NCBI GenBank assembly: GCA_009711705.1
Contig: VENG01000005.1
Location: 124,001-188,000 of the forward strand
Direction of reading: 5' to 3'
Origin: Bacillota bacterium
GTDB taxonomy: Bacteria > Bacillota > Desulfotomaculia > Desulfotomaculales > VENG01
Length of the DNA stretch: 64,000 nt
Both the position numbers and the translations under genes were made by a program. The notes under the pieces were generated by a model. It was not told the DNA's origin. It saw only the letters and a list, made by a program, of their open reading frames with translations, and did not search any database. Shown here one piece after another: positions 17,656-25,602 of this stretch (positions are counted from its first letter, which is position 1; every line of letters begins with the position of its first letter).

Positions 17656-17664
17656 AGAGGGTCC
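17644..17664. terminator. Hairpin overlapping the end of the 26-aa peptide gene
   Basis: GGACCCTCTT and AAGAGGGTCC form a nearly loopless 10-bp palindrome. It lies between convergent genes. No T-run follows on the plus strand. Confidence 0.55.
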
Positions 17665-17674
17665 CGCACCTACC

Positions 17675-18781
17675 CTAAGATTTTAAACGCCCTTTTTCTC
17701 CGGCAATTCGGATAAATTGTTCCTGTTTATTCTGGGGAGGGGTATGCAAGGACACCCGGCGTGACATAATTAAGGCCTCATTAGGACATTCCGAGGCACA
17801 GACTCCACAGCCAATGCATGACTCTTCATTCACTGAGGGCATATTATTATCCTCCGTGACGATAGCCCGGATATGACAGGCTTCCACACACGTACCGCAA
17901 CCGGTACATAAGTCAGAGTTAAGCACCGGTATAAAATTGCTGGCATGAACAGAGCTTATCCCGGACTCGTTTATAGACCGCAGCACACCACAACAGCAGC
18001 CGCAGCAGTGGCATATATACGCCGGCTTATTCAGTACGTTATCACCAAGGTGAACCAGCCCTAATTTTTCCGTCCGGTCAAGTACCCGCAGCAAATCATC
18101 CACTGTGGCCTGCTTGGCCATGCCCCGGCTAATAAGCCATTCGGCCGCGCCGCCCAGAGAGGTACACACATCTTCAACCGGCGCATCACAGGCTTTTCCC
18201 AGGTGCCCCGCCTTATGCCTGCAGGAGCACATGGACAAGGCCCCTCCCCCGGACCGGCGAATTATTTCTGACGCCCTTTCGTAGCTTAGAACCTCGGTTT
18301 CTACTGCGGCCGGAATAACGCTCTCATACACCAGTGTCTTGAACATCTTTGTATTGCCCCCGAAAATTTCTTCCCTAACTCCGTCCCTGGCAAAATAACT
18401 TTCAAAAAGCTCTGCCAGCTCCTTCATGTTCACTTCTTCCCTTACCCGCATAAAGGTATACTCAAAGAAGCCTACCACCATAGGAGCCAGCATATAATAA
18501 GTGCTGTCCCGGCGAGGCAGGTCTAAAACCAACCCTTTGTCTGCCATACCTTCTAGGGTCCGTTTTAATTCCCCTTCGTTAATTCCAACAACACCTGCAA
18601 TCTTCTTCAACGGCATTGGAAGAAGTGGAAACTTACTGCCCACCAGGGCTTCCGTTTCACTATAAAGGCGGTACAAAATCTCCATAAGTGTTTCGTTCAC
18701 CGGAGCTCCCACCGGATTCTTATTCAGACGCCGGGCCAAAGCCTGATAAACCTCTTCCTTAGCATCAAAAACATGTCCCAT
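17675..18781 (-). CDS. Multi-cluster Fe-S protein with winged-helix N-terminus
   Basis: A 368-aa protein. Residues 1-110 are helical and resemble a winged-helix module ('LPMPLKKIAGVVGINEGELKRTLEGM'). A middle part contains 'MCSCRHKAGHLGKACDAP' and a very Cys-dense 'YICHCCGCCCGVLR'. The C-terminal third is a two-cluster ferredoxin ('DLCTGCGTCVEACHIRAI' and 'SCIGCGVCASECPNEAL'). Such proteins pass electrons to partners or act as redox sensors. ATG at 18781 is selected for GGAAAGGAGA seven bases upstream. It is divergent from a MetH-activation-like gene, which suggests a role in reductive activation of a corrinoid protein; that is inference. Confidence 0.83.
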   Translation of the reverse strand: MGHVFDAKEEVYQALARRLNKNPVGAPVNETLMEILYRLYSETEALVGSKFPLLPMPLKKIAGVVGINEGELKRTLEGMADKGLVLDLPRRDSTYYMLAPMVVGFFEYTFMRVREEVNMKELAELFESYFARDGVREEIFGGNTKMFKTLVYESVIPAAVETEVLSYERASEIIRRSGGGALSMCSCRHKAGHLGKACDAPVEDVCTSLGGAAEWLISRGMAKQATVDDLLRVLDRTEKLGLVHLGDNVLNKPAYICHCCGCCCGVLRSINESGISSVHASNFIPVLNSDLCTGCGTCVEACHIRAIVTEDNNMPSVNEESCIGCGVCASECPNEALIMSRRVSLHTPPQNKQEQFIRIAGEKGRLKS

Positions 18782-18798
18782 TTTATTCTCTCCTTTCC

Positions 18799-18841
18799 TA
18801 TGCAAATGGTTCAAAACCATTTGTTTCCACGTGTAATTATA
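18799..18841 (-). promoter_or_regulatory. Extended -10 promoter and leader hairpin of the Fe-S gene
   Basis: On the minus strand TGGTATAAT (an extended -10) lies at 18836-18844, with a second TATAAT just upstream. Between it and the ribosome site is a perfect AAATGGTT..AACCATTT hairpin (about 18800-18818) in the 5' leader. Confidence 0.5.
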
Positions 18842-18883
18842 CCACATTATAGCTGATAGACCTTCTTTCTCGATTATAAAGAG

Positions 18884-18912
18884 TTGACTTGTATCATTGA
18901 AGGTATGATAAT
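18884..18912 (+). promoter_or_regulatory. Sigma-A promoter of the MetH-activation-like gene
   Basis: TTGACT (18884-18889), a 17-base spacer and GATAAT (18907-18912), 48 bases before the ATG. Confidence 0.65.
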
Positions 18913-18960
18913 ATTAATCCCTAAGAAAATTAAACAAAAGGTTTCAAAGTAGGTGTTAAT

Positions 18961-19686
18961 ATGACCCGTGAACAGTTACTTACTAATAGCATTGAAGTGT
19001 CAGTTGACCAGTTAATTTACAGCCAAGGATTTAATAAACACAAGCCTGCCGGCGAACGGATAGTGACCATGGCGGAAGAGGCCGCAGCAAAAACCGCACG
19101 GCTCATTGAGCCAGCGTTTACATTCAGGCGTCTTCCCGTAGACCATGTTGATTACCTGACTGTAAACGCAGGAGAACTACAGCTCAATATAGGAGCTTAT
19201 TCCTACCTGCTTGAACCCGCTGTAGAAATGGTTGTTTATTTAACCACCATAGGAAGTAAACTCGACCAAGAGGTGGAAGCATTAAACCAGGGAGGCAAAT
19301 TTGCCGAGGCATATTGGTTGAACTGCGCCGGAGTGTTAGCATTACATTCTGTTTTCAAAAATGTTCGTGATCTAACCGAGAAGGCAGCCCACGCCGCCGA
19401 TCACGGTGTGGGACTGGACATTAGCCCGGGAACGCTGATAGGGTGGCGGCTGGCCGATCAAAAAAAGTTATGTTCGGTTTTGGATTACCGGTCACTGGGT
19501 ATATCCATAACCAGTGCCGCAACATTAATTCCCTATAAAACCAGTTCAGGGGTAATTGGGATAGGTCCCGGTTATACAGCCACCAAAGTAGAACCTGCAT
19601 GTAAGTACTGTACATCTGCCAATAGTTGCTGGATGAGCCGCATAAAAAAACGCGCTAAATCAGCTCCCTTAGCGCGAGCTTTTTAA
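18961..19686 (+). CDS. Vitamin B12-dependent methionine synthase activation-domain-like protein
   Basis: A 241-aa protein similar to the stand-alone MetH reactivation (AdoMet-binding) domains of clostridia. The typical segments are 'AEAYWLNCAGVLALHSVFKNV', 'GVGLDISPGTLIGWRLADQKKLCSVLDYRSLGISIT' and the C-terminal 'CKYCTSANSCWMS', a Cys triplet often seen in these proteins. They are thought to help reductive methylation of inactive cob(II)alamin. The start is ATG at 18961. The last dozen residues (KRAKSAPLARAF) are encoded by a repeated terminator hairpin, so the natural C-terminus has been replaced or extended. Confidence 0.85.
   Translation: MTREQLLTNSIEVSVDQLIYSQGFNKHKPAGERIVTMAEEAAAKTARLIEPAFTFRRLPVDHVDYLTVNAGELQLNIGAYSYLLEPAVEMVVYLTTIGSKLDQEVEALNQGGKFAEAYWLNCAGVLALHSVFKNVRDLTEKAAHAADHGVGLDISPGTLIGWRLADQKKLCSVLDYRSLGISITSAATLIPYKTSSGVIGIGPGYTATKVEPACKYCTSANSCWMSRIKKRAKSAPLARAF
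19651..19685 (+). terminator. Repeat-borne terminator inside the 3' end of the coding region
   Basis: CGCGCTAA and TTAGCGCG pair around ATCAGCTCCC, followed by AGCTTTTTAA. The whole unit recurs at 58893-58932 after spoIIR with one loop difference. The stop codon of the upstream gene lies at its very end. Confidence 0.8.
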
Positions 19687-19766
19687 TCTTAAGGCGGTTT
19701 ATACCATTATCTTCAGCGTTTGTTTCGATATTAAATGGATAATATACCTCTTAGGAGGTATTAAAA

Positions 19767-19925
19767 TTGTTCACACGACCTTTTGAAGAAACCGCCAAGC
19801 ATCCTTACACGGTGGCAAACTGTCCATTTTGCTCACAGTACGTGTTTCCCGGCGCATACCCGAAAGTTATCGGACACGAACAATCAGTGTGGTGTGACAA
19901 CTGTGAAAAGGAATTCAAGCTGTAA
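19767..19925 (+). CDS. 52-aa zinc-ribbon protein
   Basis: A TTG-started gene of 52 residues (MFTRPFEETAKHPYTVANC...), with GGAGGTATTAAAA directly upstream. Two CxxC pairs, NCPFC and WCDNC, 24 residues apart, form a zinc ribbon. The start lies 80 bases past the MetH-activation-like gene and its terminator. The function is unknown. Confidence 0.72.
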   Translation: MFTRPFEETAKHPYTVANCPFCSQYVFPGAYPKVIGHEQSVWCDNCEKEFKL

Positions 19926-19943
19926 AGAATCGAGGAGAGCCAA

Positions 19944-19996
19944 GATTGTCATTCTGAGTGCAGCGAAGAACCGTTTCATTCAGAATGACACGAATC
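19944..19996. repeat. GTCATTCTGAGTGCAGCGAAGAA-type dispersed repeat
   Basis: GATTGTCATTCTGAG pairs with TTCAGAATGACACGAATC over an AGCGAAGAACCG loop. This 'TCATTCTGAGCGCAGCGAAGAA' palindrome is known as a dispersed intergenic repeat in many unrelated bacterial genomes. Here it lies between the 52-aa zinc-ribbon gene and the flavoprotein gene. Confidence 0.75.
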
Positions 19997-20096
19997 TGGA
20001 CTTTTTCAGCAGTCTCGCTAAAGCTGTTGACATTACTGGCCGGCTGCTTGATTCAATTTATTCGCTATGCGCAAAAGACAGATCTGTCATCAGTCT

Positions 20097-20122
20097 CAGC
20101 CGCCCTTTGCGGCTGTTTTTTT
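20097..20122 (+). terminator. Terminator immediately upstream of the flavoprotein start
   Basis: CAGCCGC and GCGGCTG form a 7-bp stem with CCTTT loop and a run of seven T. It ends only 14 bases before the ATG of the next gene and touches its ribosome site (GGAGG), so it either ends the zinc-ribbon transcript or attenuates the flavoprotein gene. Confidence 0.8.
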
Positions 20123-20136
20123 ACCGGAGGTACCGC

Positions 20137-21372
20137 ATGAAATACGATCTTATTGTCATGGGGGGCGGCCCCGCCGGAATGATGAGTGCCATTACGGCAG
20201 GGTCAGAGGGTATGCACACAATTCTAACAGAAAAAAATAATAAACTGGGGAAAAAGCTGCGCATTACCGGTAAGGGAAGGTGCAACGTAACTAATTACGG
20301 TGACCTGGAAGATTTTCAAAGAAGTATTATAACCAACGGGAAGTTCTTGTATAGTTCCCTTTATGCTTTCGACAACCTCAGGCTCATGGAACTATTGGAA
20401 TCCCGGGGTGTAAAGCTCAAGGTTGAACAGGGCAACCGTGTTTTTCCGGTTTCGGACCGGGCCGGCGACATTATTGATGCACTGTATAGACTACTTCGCC
20501 AAAACAAGGTGGAGATTAGATTGAATACCGCGATCCAGAATATTCTTATCGAGGACAACCATGTCCACGGTGTTGTTACATGTGATAATAATATGATTAA
20601 GGGAGATAAAGTTGTTATAGCCTCAGGCGGTATGTCCTGGCAGCAGACAGGCTCCACAGGTGACGGTTATAAGTTAGCACAGGACGCAGGACATGAAATT
20701 GTTAAGCCCCGGCCTGCACTGATTCCCCTGGAAATAAAAGAACCGTGGGTCAAGGATCTGCAAGGACTGAGCCTGAATAATGTTTATATTCGGGCTGTGG
20801 TTGAAAAACGGGTTATAGCGGAACAAAGCGGTGAGATGCTCTTTACACACTTTGGCATCTCAGGCCCTGCGGTGCTAAGCATAAGCAGCTATTTAAGTAA
20901 GCCCTCGCAACGCCCCATAAATCTGCAGATTGATATTAAACCTGAATTGTCAGCCGGTGGGTTAGACAACCGCCTGCAAGAAACTCTGAACAAGAATAAC
21001 GGAAAAAGTCTTAAAAATGCCCTGCATGATTTGGTTCCTCGCAGGATGGTCCCGGTAATCCTACAATTATCCAAAGTGGGCAGCAATAAAAAAGTTGACC
21101 GGGTGAGCAGGCAGGAACGGGAAAGGTTAGTACATATCATCAAAAACATTCCGCTGACGTTAAAAAAAATGCGCCCGCTGAACGAGGCCATTGTTACCGG
21201 CGGGGGTGTCGGTATAAAAGAAATTAACCCCTCTACAATGGAATCAAAAATTGTAAAAGGGTTATATTTCGCAGGTGAAATAATAGATGTGGATGCCCTT
21301 ACAGGCGGTTATAATTTACAAATTGCCTTTTCCACCGGCTACCTGAGCGGTATCAGCGCTGCCGGTAAGTAA
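20137..21372 (+). CDS. HI0933/BaiN-family FAD flavoprotein, paralogue B
   Basis: A 411-aa flavoprotein with 'LIVMGGGPAGMMSAITA', 'LGKKLRITGKGRCNVTN', 'ASGGMSWQQTGSTGDGY' and 'YFAGEIIDVDALTGGYNLQIAFSTGYLSG', the same four blocks as the protein at 13859-15106. ATG at 20137 is chosen because GGAGG sits eight bases upstream and the Rossmann strand begins at once. An in-frame extension reaching back to 19783 runs through the zinc-ribbon gene, a repeat and a terminator, so it is spurious. Two paralogues 5 kb apart suggest distinct substrates. Confidence 0.92.
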   Translation: MKYDLIVMGGGPAGMMSAITAGSEGMHTILTEKNNKLGKKLRITGKGRCNVTNYGDLEDFQRSIITNGKFLYSSLYAFDNLRLMELLESRGVKLKVEQGNRVFPVSDRAGDIIDALYRLLRQNKVEIRLNTAIQNILIEDNHVHGVVTCDNNMIKGDKVVIASGGMSWQQTGSTGDGYKLAQDAGHEIVKPRPALIPLEIKEPWVKDLQGLSLNNVYIRAVVEKRVIAEQSGEMLFTHFGISGPAVLSISSYLSKPSQRPINLQIDIKPELSAGGLDNRLQETLNKNNGKSLKNALHDLVPRRMVPVILQLSKVGSNKKVDRVSRQERERLVHIIKNIPLTLKKMRPLNEAIVTGGGVGIKEINPSTMESKIVKGLYFAGEIIDVDALTGGYNLQIAFSTGYLSGISAAGK

Positions 21373-21382
21373 GCAAATTATA

Positions 21383-22681
21383 TTACAGTTTTTCAGCTAT
21401 TACCGGCCAGCTGCCGGGATCTTCCATGCCCAGGCGCCAGATAGCTATGCCGTTCAAATTATATTTGTTAACCATATCCAATTTTGCTGCTGTACTGCGG
21501 GCATTTTCAAAATAAACGCTGTGCCGGTTGCCATTGTTGTCCAGGTAATTAAAGTAGGGAACCTTATTTTCACTGTCCCAGGCCACACTCTTTTCAAACC
21601 GGTGGGCGGTCTGCATAGCCAGTTCGTAAGAAAGATAGCGTGAAGACCCCTGGTCAACATTCCAGTCAAAACCATAGCCGGGAATGCCCAAGAGTATCTT
21701 TTCCGGTGGTAACTTGGTCAGTGCATACTCCACCACTCGCTCCACCCAGCCAATGGATGCTATAGGCCCGCCGCTTTTGCTGAAGGAGCCGTGCTCATCA
21801 TAGGCCATAATAGCAACAAGATCGGAATACTTGCCCACCTCATGATAGTCAAAATTATCTCCCCAGCCACCGTTATGCTTGTCCGAAGTTTTGGCGGGCA
21901 CGCATGTAATAACCGTATAACCTCCGGGGTCCAACCGGGCGGAAAGTTCAGCCAGGAATTGTATAAACAGCCCGCGGTCACCTGGATAAATATTTTCAAT
22001 ATCTATGGTTACACCGTCAAAGCCCCGGCTTTTTAAAAGGTTAAAGATATTGGTCACCAGTTCCCCACGCCTGTCCGGGTCGGTAAGAACAGAATGTACC
22101 ACATCTCTGCCTATTACACTTTTACCGTAAAGAAGGTTATGTACCAATGCATAAGTTTTAACACCGTTTTTTTTATTAAAGCTGATCACATTATCCATTT
22201 CTTCCCGCGTAACATTGCTACCGATTTCCAGTTGGCCCGGGTTATTCCTATCCAGCCTGTACCAAAAAGGGGAGATTGATGTTATCTTATCTTTTTGCAC
22301 GCGCAGGGTTTCCAGAGACGAAGGTATGACCGGTTCCTCTCCCACAAAAAAACCCAATACTTCCTTTTCAGTAACTTTTAGCGAGCTTACCAGACGATTG
22401 ATCAGCTGGTTGGTTTCTAATCCAACCATTCCGTCCGGATTTAGATGGTATTCCTCCTGTAGCTTTTTAACCGCATCCCGGGTTATTTCACCGTAATAAC
22501 CGGTGGGCGCGTCGCTAAGGTAGCCCAGTTTCTGCATATCTCCTTGTAAGGCTAACACTTTTGGGCCCCTGTCACCGGGTTTTAATACTGTTTCCCCATC
22601 CGAAGAGGAATTGCTAACTGTAAGCGTGATAAGCAGCAGAGTAATGAACAAAATCAGTTGCATGCGACCAATTGCTGTCAT
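21383..22681 (-). CDS. GH18 hydrolase with peptidoglycan-binding domain (YaaH/SleL-like)
   Basis: A 432-aa exported protein. A hydrophobic signal ('MQLILFITLLLITLTV') is followed by a PG_binding_1 domain (about residues 35-100: 'GDRGPKVLALQGDMQKLGYL', 'DAVKKLQEEYHLNPDGMVG'). Then comes a GH18 barrel, with 'FDGVTIDIENIYPGDR' matching the catalytic D.D.E block and 'VAIMAYDEHG', 'LGIPGYGFDW' behind it. Such enzymes act as spore cortex-lytic N-acetylglucosaminidases or in peptidoglycan turnover. ATG at 22681 is preferred because GGAGGT is five bases upstream. It is convergent with the flavoprotein gene, only 10 bases away. Confidence 0.9.
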   Translation of the reverse strand: MTAIGRMQLILFITLLLITLTVSNSSSDGETVLKPGDRGPKVLALQGDMQKLGYLSDAPTGYYGEITRDAVKKLQEEYHLNPDGMVGLETNQLINRLVSSLKVTEKEVLGFFVGEEPVIPSSLETLRVQKDKITSISPFWYRLDRNNPGQLEIGSNVTREEMDNVISFNKKNGVKTYALVHNLLYGKSVIGRDVVHSVLTDPDRRGELVTNIFNLLKSRGFDGVTIDIENIYPGDRGLFIQFLAELSARLDPGGYTVITCVPAKTSDKHNGGWGDNFDYHEVGKYSDLVAIMAYDEHGSFSKSGGPIASIGWVERVVEYALTKLPPEKILLGIPGYGFDWNVDQGSSRYLSYELAMQTAHRFEKSVAWDSENKVPYFNYLDNNGNRHSVYFENARSTAAKLDMVNKYNLNGIAIWRLGMEDPGSWPVIAEKL

Positions 22682-22804
22682 AAATACCTCCGAAGCAGTA
22701 TTTCCCTTAGTGATTAAACTCACCTTTGGGGACAACCCCTTCAAAAAGTATAAAATAAGTCGTTTGGATAATCATTAAGTAAATAAAGGAATCGCTATTT
22801 ACTG

Positions 22805-24052
22805 CTACTCCCATATAGGATATTGTTCCGGCGACTCTCCTTTATCTTCGACCACAACAGGCTTTTCCGGCAAAGCTAAATCTTTATCTATACTTAGCAG
22901 CTTGACATTAAATTCTAATTTATCTCCGAAATCAAAAAGATACAGCAACTCTTGCCCCTTATATAATCCCAAATCAGCAATTATCGTTTCTTCTGCCGTA
23001 ACATTTTCGCTTTCAGCTTCAGCACAATATATAGGTTTCCCGGTTCTACGGTTTCCTTCAACATAAAATGCATAGAGATGATCATCATCAAAATCAAAAG
23101 CTTCCTGGATTGCCATGTGCAAATGATGCAGAGAATGCTTGTGGGATATACTTATTTTTCTCCATATCCTTTTAGAAAAACTAACCTTGAATGTATAAAC
23201 ACCTGTTCTGTCAAATTCACTTTCTGCTACAACCGTTCTATTGACTTTTTTCGGAAACATTTGTTTGAAAATTTTAAAGGGATTCTTATCTCTCCCTGGT
23301 TTAAGTTCTTTCCCATAGAGTGTTAGGAAAATATTTGTATTCTTTGAATTTAAGGTTAAGAAAGCTTTCCAAAGCAAGAATTGACTGGTATATATTCCAA
23401 AGTTATTTGGTATAAAAGCTCTGATTGAATCTTCATGTGTTCCTTTGGCGCCAGCTATCAATTCCAGTTCTCCAAATCCAAAAAAATTCAAGTGATGAAA
23501 AACCGGTGCACCTACCGAATACAATTTGCTTATAAAATTATGGTCATCTTTTACAATTCTCTGTCCCACATCTGCACCAGTAATCGAAACCAGAAGATTC
23601 CTTAAGGAGTCAATAATCGACCATGGGCTAAAATTAGTATCAAAATCATATTTTGTCCAATATGTTTGCAGCAGATATACATATTTTTCATATGGATTCA
23701 AACACCGGTAACTTTCCAGCACAGGGGTTTTTAATAATACAGATTTTCCTCTATCATCATTCGCTCTAACATAAAGCCTTCCAGCCAGAGCCAGCGAAAA
23801 CATAAGTTCTATCACCGGGTACTGGTCTTGATTATAATTGGGCGCACTGACATTCCTTTTATGACTAAGTATCCCGTTCAGCTTAAATGAGTCTTTTTTG
23901 CCCAGCACACCTTTCTTTGCACTCAATACGGGCTTTTCACTCTCAATGAATTCAGTGAACTTTTCAAACTCATTTATAGTCACTTCAATGTTATCTTTCA
24001 ACCACATCTTCTTTCTGTATTCTACAAATGAAACAACGTTATGATTACCCAC
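22805..24052 (-). CDS. Plasmid pRiA4b ORF-3-like protein
   Basis: A 415-aa protein. The C-terminal 150 residues match the pRiA4b ORF-3/IS1096 TnpR-like domain: 'VYTFKVSFSKRIWRKISI', 'HHLHMAIQEAFDFDDDHLYAF', 'YLFDFGDKLEFNVKL'. The N-terminal 250 residues are helical and not recognised. The domain is common in mobile and accessory DNA; its biochemical role is unknown. GTG at 24052 is chosen, with GGGAGAGG seven bases upstream. The gene is more AT-rich than its neighbours, which fits acquisition. Confidence 0.8.
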   Translation of the reverse strand: MGNHNVVSFVEYRKKMWLKDNIEVTINEFEKFTEFIESEKPVLSAKKGVLGKKDSFKLNGILSHKRNVSAPNYNQDQYPVIELMFSLALAGRLYVRANDDRGKSVLLKTPVLESYRCLNPYEKYVYLLQTYWTKYDFDTNFSPWSIIDSLRNLLVSITGADVGQRIVKDDHNFISKLYSVGAPVFHHLNFFGFGELELIAGAKGTHEDSIRAFIPNNFGIYTSQFLLWKAFLTLNSKNTNIFLTLYGKELKPGRDKNPFKIFKQMFPKKVNRTVVAESEFDRTGVYTFKVSFSKRIWRKISISHKHSLHHLHMAIQEAFDFDDDHLYAFYVEGNRRTGKPIYCAEAESENVTAEETIIADLGLYKGQELLYLFDFGDKLEFNVKLLSIDKDLALPEKPVVVEDKGESPEQYPIWE

Positions 24053-24146
24053 ATTATCCTCTCCCAACCTTCACTGTTATCCTGTTATAGAAAGTCTAAC
24101 TTCCAAATATCTCTTAAGCGGTTTACCGCACCAACCACCCATAACC

Positions 24147-24440
24147 CTACTTACAATCTACGATATAGTCAACATATACCGTTTGATCCTTAATCTGATA
24201 CAGAATCAGATGCCATTTTTCAATAAAAATTTTATGATATTTATTTGGTGGAATAAATTCTGCCTCTAAAAACGGAAAACGCTCCGGCATTTGGTATAGG
24301 GAGCGAATGGAGTCCATCAATTTGTTCATTAATTCGCGGGCAGCGGGAGGTTTTTTTTGTGCCAGAAACCGAACATGGTATGCCAGCATCTTACGTGAGC
24401 GGTCAGAAACAATCACTTTATATTGAGGTTTCTTTTCCAT
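24147..24440 (-). CDS. Orphan RelE/ParE-family toxin
   Basis: A 97-aa protein of the ParE/RelE fold: 'YKVIVSDRSRKMLAYHVRFLAQ' at the N-terminus, a helical middle 'ARELMNKLMDSIRSLYQMPERFPFLE', and the terminal beta-strands 'KIFIEKWHLILYQIKDQTVYVDYIVD'. Such toxins inhibit gyrase or cleave mRNA on the ribosome. ATG at 24440 has GAGGTGG upstream. No antitoxin frame precedes or follows it: upstream lies a terminator hairpin and a promoter only about 15 bases from the ATG. It may be a lone survivor of a broken module. Confidence 0.75.
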   Translation of the reverse strand: MEKKPQYKVIVSDRSRKMLAYHVRFLAQKKPPAARELMNKLMDSIRSLYQMPERFPFLEAEFIPPNKYHKIFIEKWHLILYQIKDQTVYVDYIVDCK

Positions 24441-24454
24441 GTTCCACCTCATCA

Positions 24455-24484
24455 ATTATACTATTATCTCTTTACTTTACTCAA
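24455..24484 (-). promoter_or_regulatory. Promoter of the ParE-like gene, almost leaderless
   Basis: On the minus strand TTGAGT (24479-24484), an 18-base spacer and TATAAT (24455-24460). The expected start of transcription is within about ten bases of the ATG at 24440. Confidence 0.55.
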
Positions 24485-24490
24485 AAAAAG

Positions 24491-24506
24491 AGGCCCGAGG
24501 GGGCCT
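24491..24506 (-). terminator. Terminator-like hairpin upstream of the ParE-like gene
   Basis: AGGCCC/GGGCCT with a GAGG loop, followed on the minus strand by CTTTTTTT. No minus-strand gene is seen upstream of it, so it may be the tail of a deleted gene, such as the missing antitoxin. Confidence 0.5.
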
Positions 24507-24614
24507 ACCCTATAAGGGGATGGGACATAGCTAGTTCTATATTTTCTGTCAAAATTTGATAGGCTATGATAGAATGGTAAAAATTGACCGCCTCTTTTCT
24601 GGAGTGTACTCTAT

Positions 24615-25563
24615 ATGAAAGTTACTAAACAGGAACTTAAAACACTTTTCAAGCTTTATTATAAAAAAGTCTTTTACGCGGCTTATTACGTCACTAAAGA
24701 CAAGTACCTGTCTGAAGATATTACGCAGGAAACCTTTATAAAAGCGTATAAAAAACTTCACCAACTCAGAGATACAGAAAAGCTTGAAGCCTGGTTGTTT
24801 AAAATAGCAATAAATTTAGCTCATGATGAATTAAAACGTCGGAAAAAGAACGTAATCGTTCCTGATCTAGAATTTGAGAAAAATGATTCCGGAAATAACG
24901 ATCCGGAAGATATTTATCTGAAGAAGGAGACAAGTGAAATATTAAACCAGTTAAATTTATCAACTAGATCCGGACTATGTTCATGTTCTCTGTCTGAAAT
25001 ACTATGAAGGGCTTACCATAAACAAAATAAGAGAGATATTGGAAATCCCAGAAGGAACCGTAAAATCAAGGCTAAAAAAAATTAAGGATACCCTAAGCAT
25101 CGGTATTTTCGCCACCGCAGCTCTTTTGAATCCTATGCAAGCTAGAGCTTTTGGAGAGCGAGTTGTGACAACCATAAAAAGCATTGTATCCGGCAGTCTC
25201 GTTAACGAGAGCATCGGTTTTTCTCCCAAGGATGAACAGTTGCCGGATCAGCCCGGTGATGTTCAGAACAATACGCCTGGAACAATAAATGAAATAGTTA
25301 ATAAGGCTTCATTTGATGTCCAGGTGCCTGGTTACTTGCCTCCTGACTATGAATTGGAAGACGCCCAGGTGAGTACAATAACAAGCAAATTATCTAAGGC
25401 TACACTAAAATATTCAAATGGTACAGATATTTTAATTATTACGGAAAGAAACGCTCCAGACGATTACGGGCAGTCTATTATGTATGATAATGAAGATATG
25501 TTAAGAGAGAAAATTACAATTGAATCGCAAGACTATATTGTTCTCAGTTTATGGTTGTTGTGA
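24615..25563 (+). pseudogene. ECF sigma factor fused to anti-sigma/DUF4367 remnant, frameshifted
   Basis: Frame 1 (24615-24960) encodes sigma region 2 ('YYKKVFYAAYYVTKDKYLSE' with 'DITQETFIKAYKKL', 'LEAWLFKIAINLAHDELKRR'). Region 4 continues in the +1 frame ('LDPDYVHVLCLKYYEGL', 'EGTVKSRLKKIKDTL'), so one base is inserted near 24960-24967. Instead of stopping, the second frame runs straight into a membrane segment ('IGIFATAALLNPMQARAFGER') and a DUF4367-like domain ('FDVQVPGYLPPDYELEDAQV'), which in intact loci belong to the separate anti-sigma protein. It ends early. An internal deletion plus a frameshift best explains this. Confidence 0.8.
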
Positions 25564-25602
25564 GGAGAGCAATAGAAAAATTGAGGATGGTGTTCATCAA
25601 AG

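Noticed and set aside
19783..20136. N-terminal extension of the HI0933-like flavoprotein
   Set aside because: It overlaps a better zinc-ribbon gene in another frame, a dispersed repeat and a terminator; the Rossmann fold starts at 20137.
24955..24967. Programmed frameshift at AAATTTA in the sigma gene
   Set aside because: The heptamer could support a -1 shift, but -1 meets a stop at once; the rest of the sigma factor is in the +1 frame.
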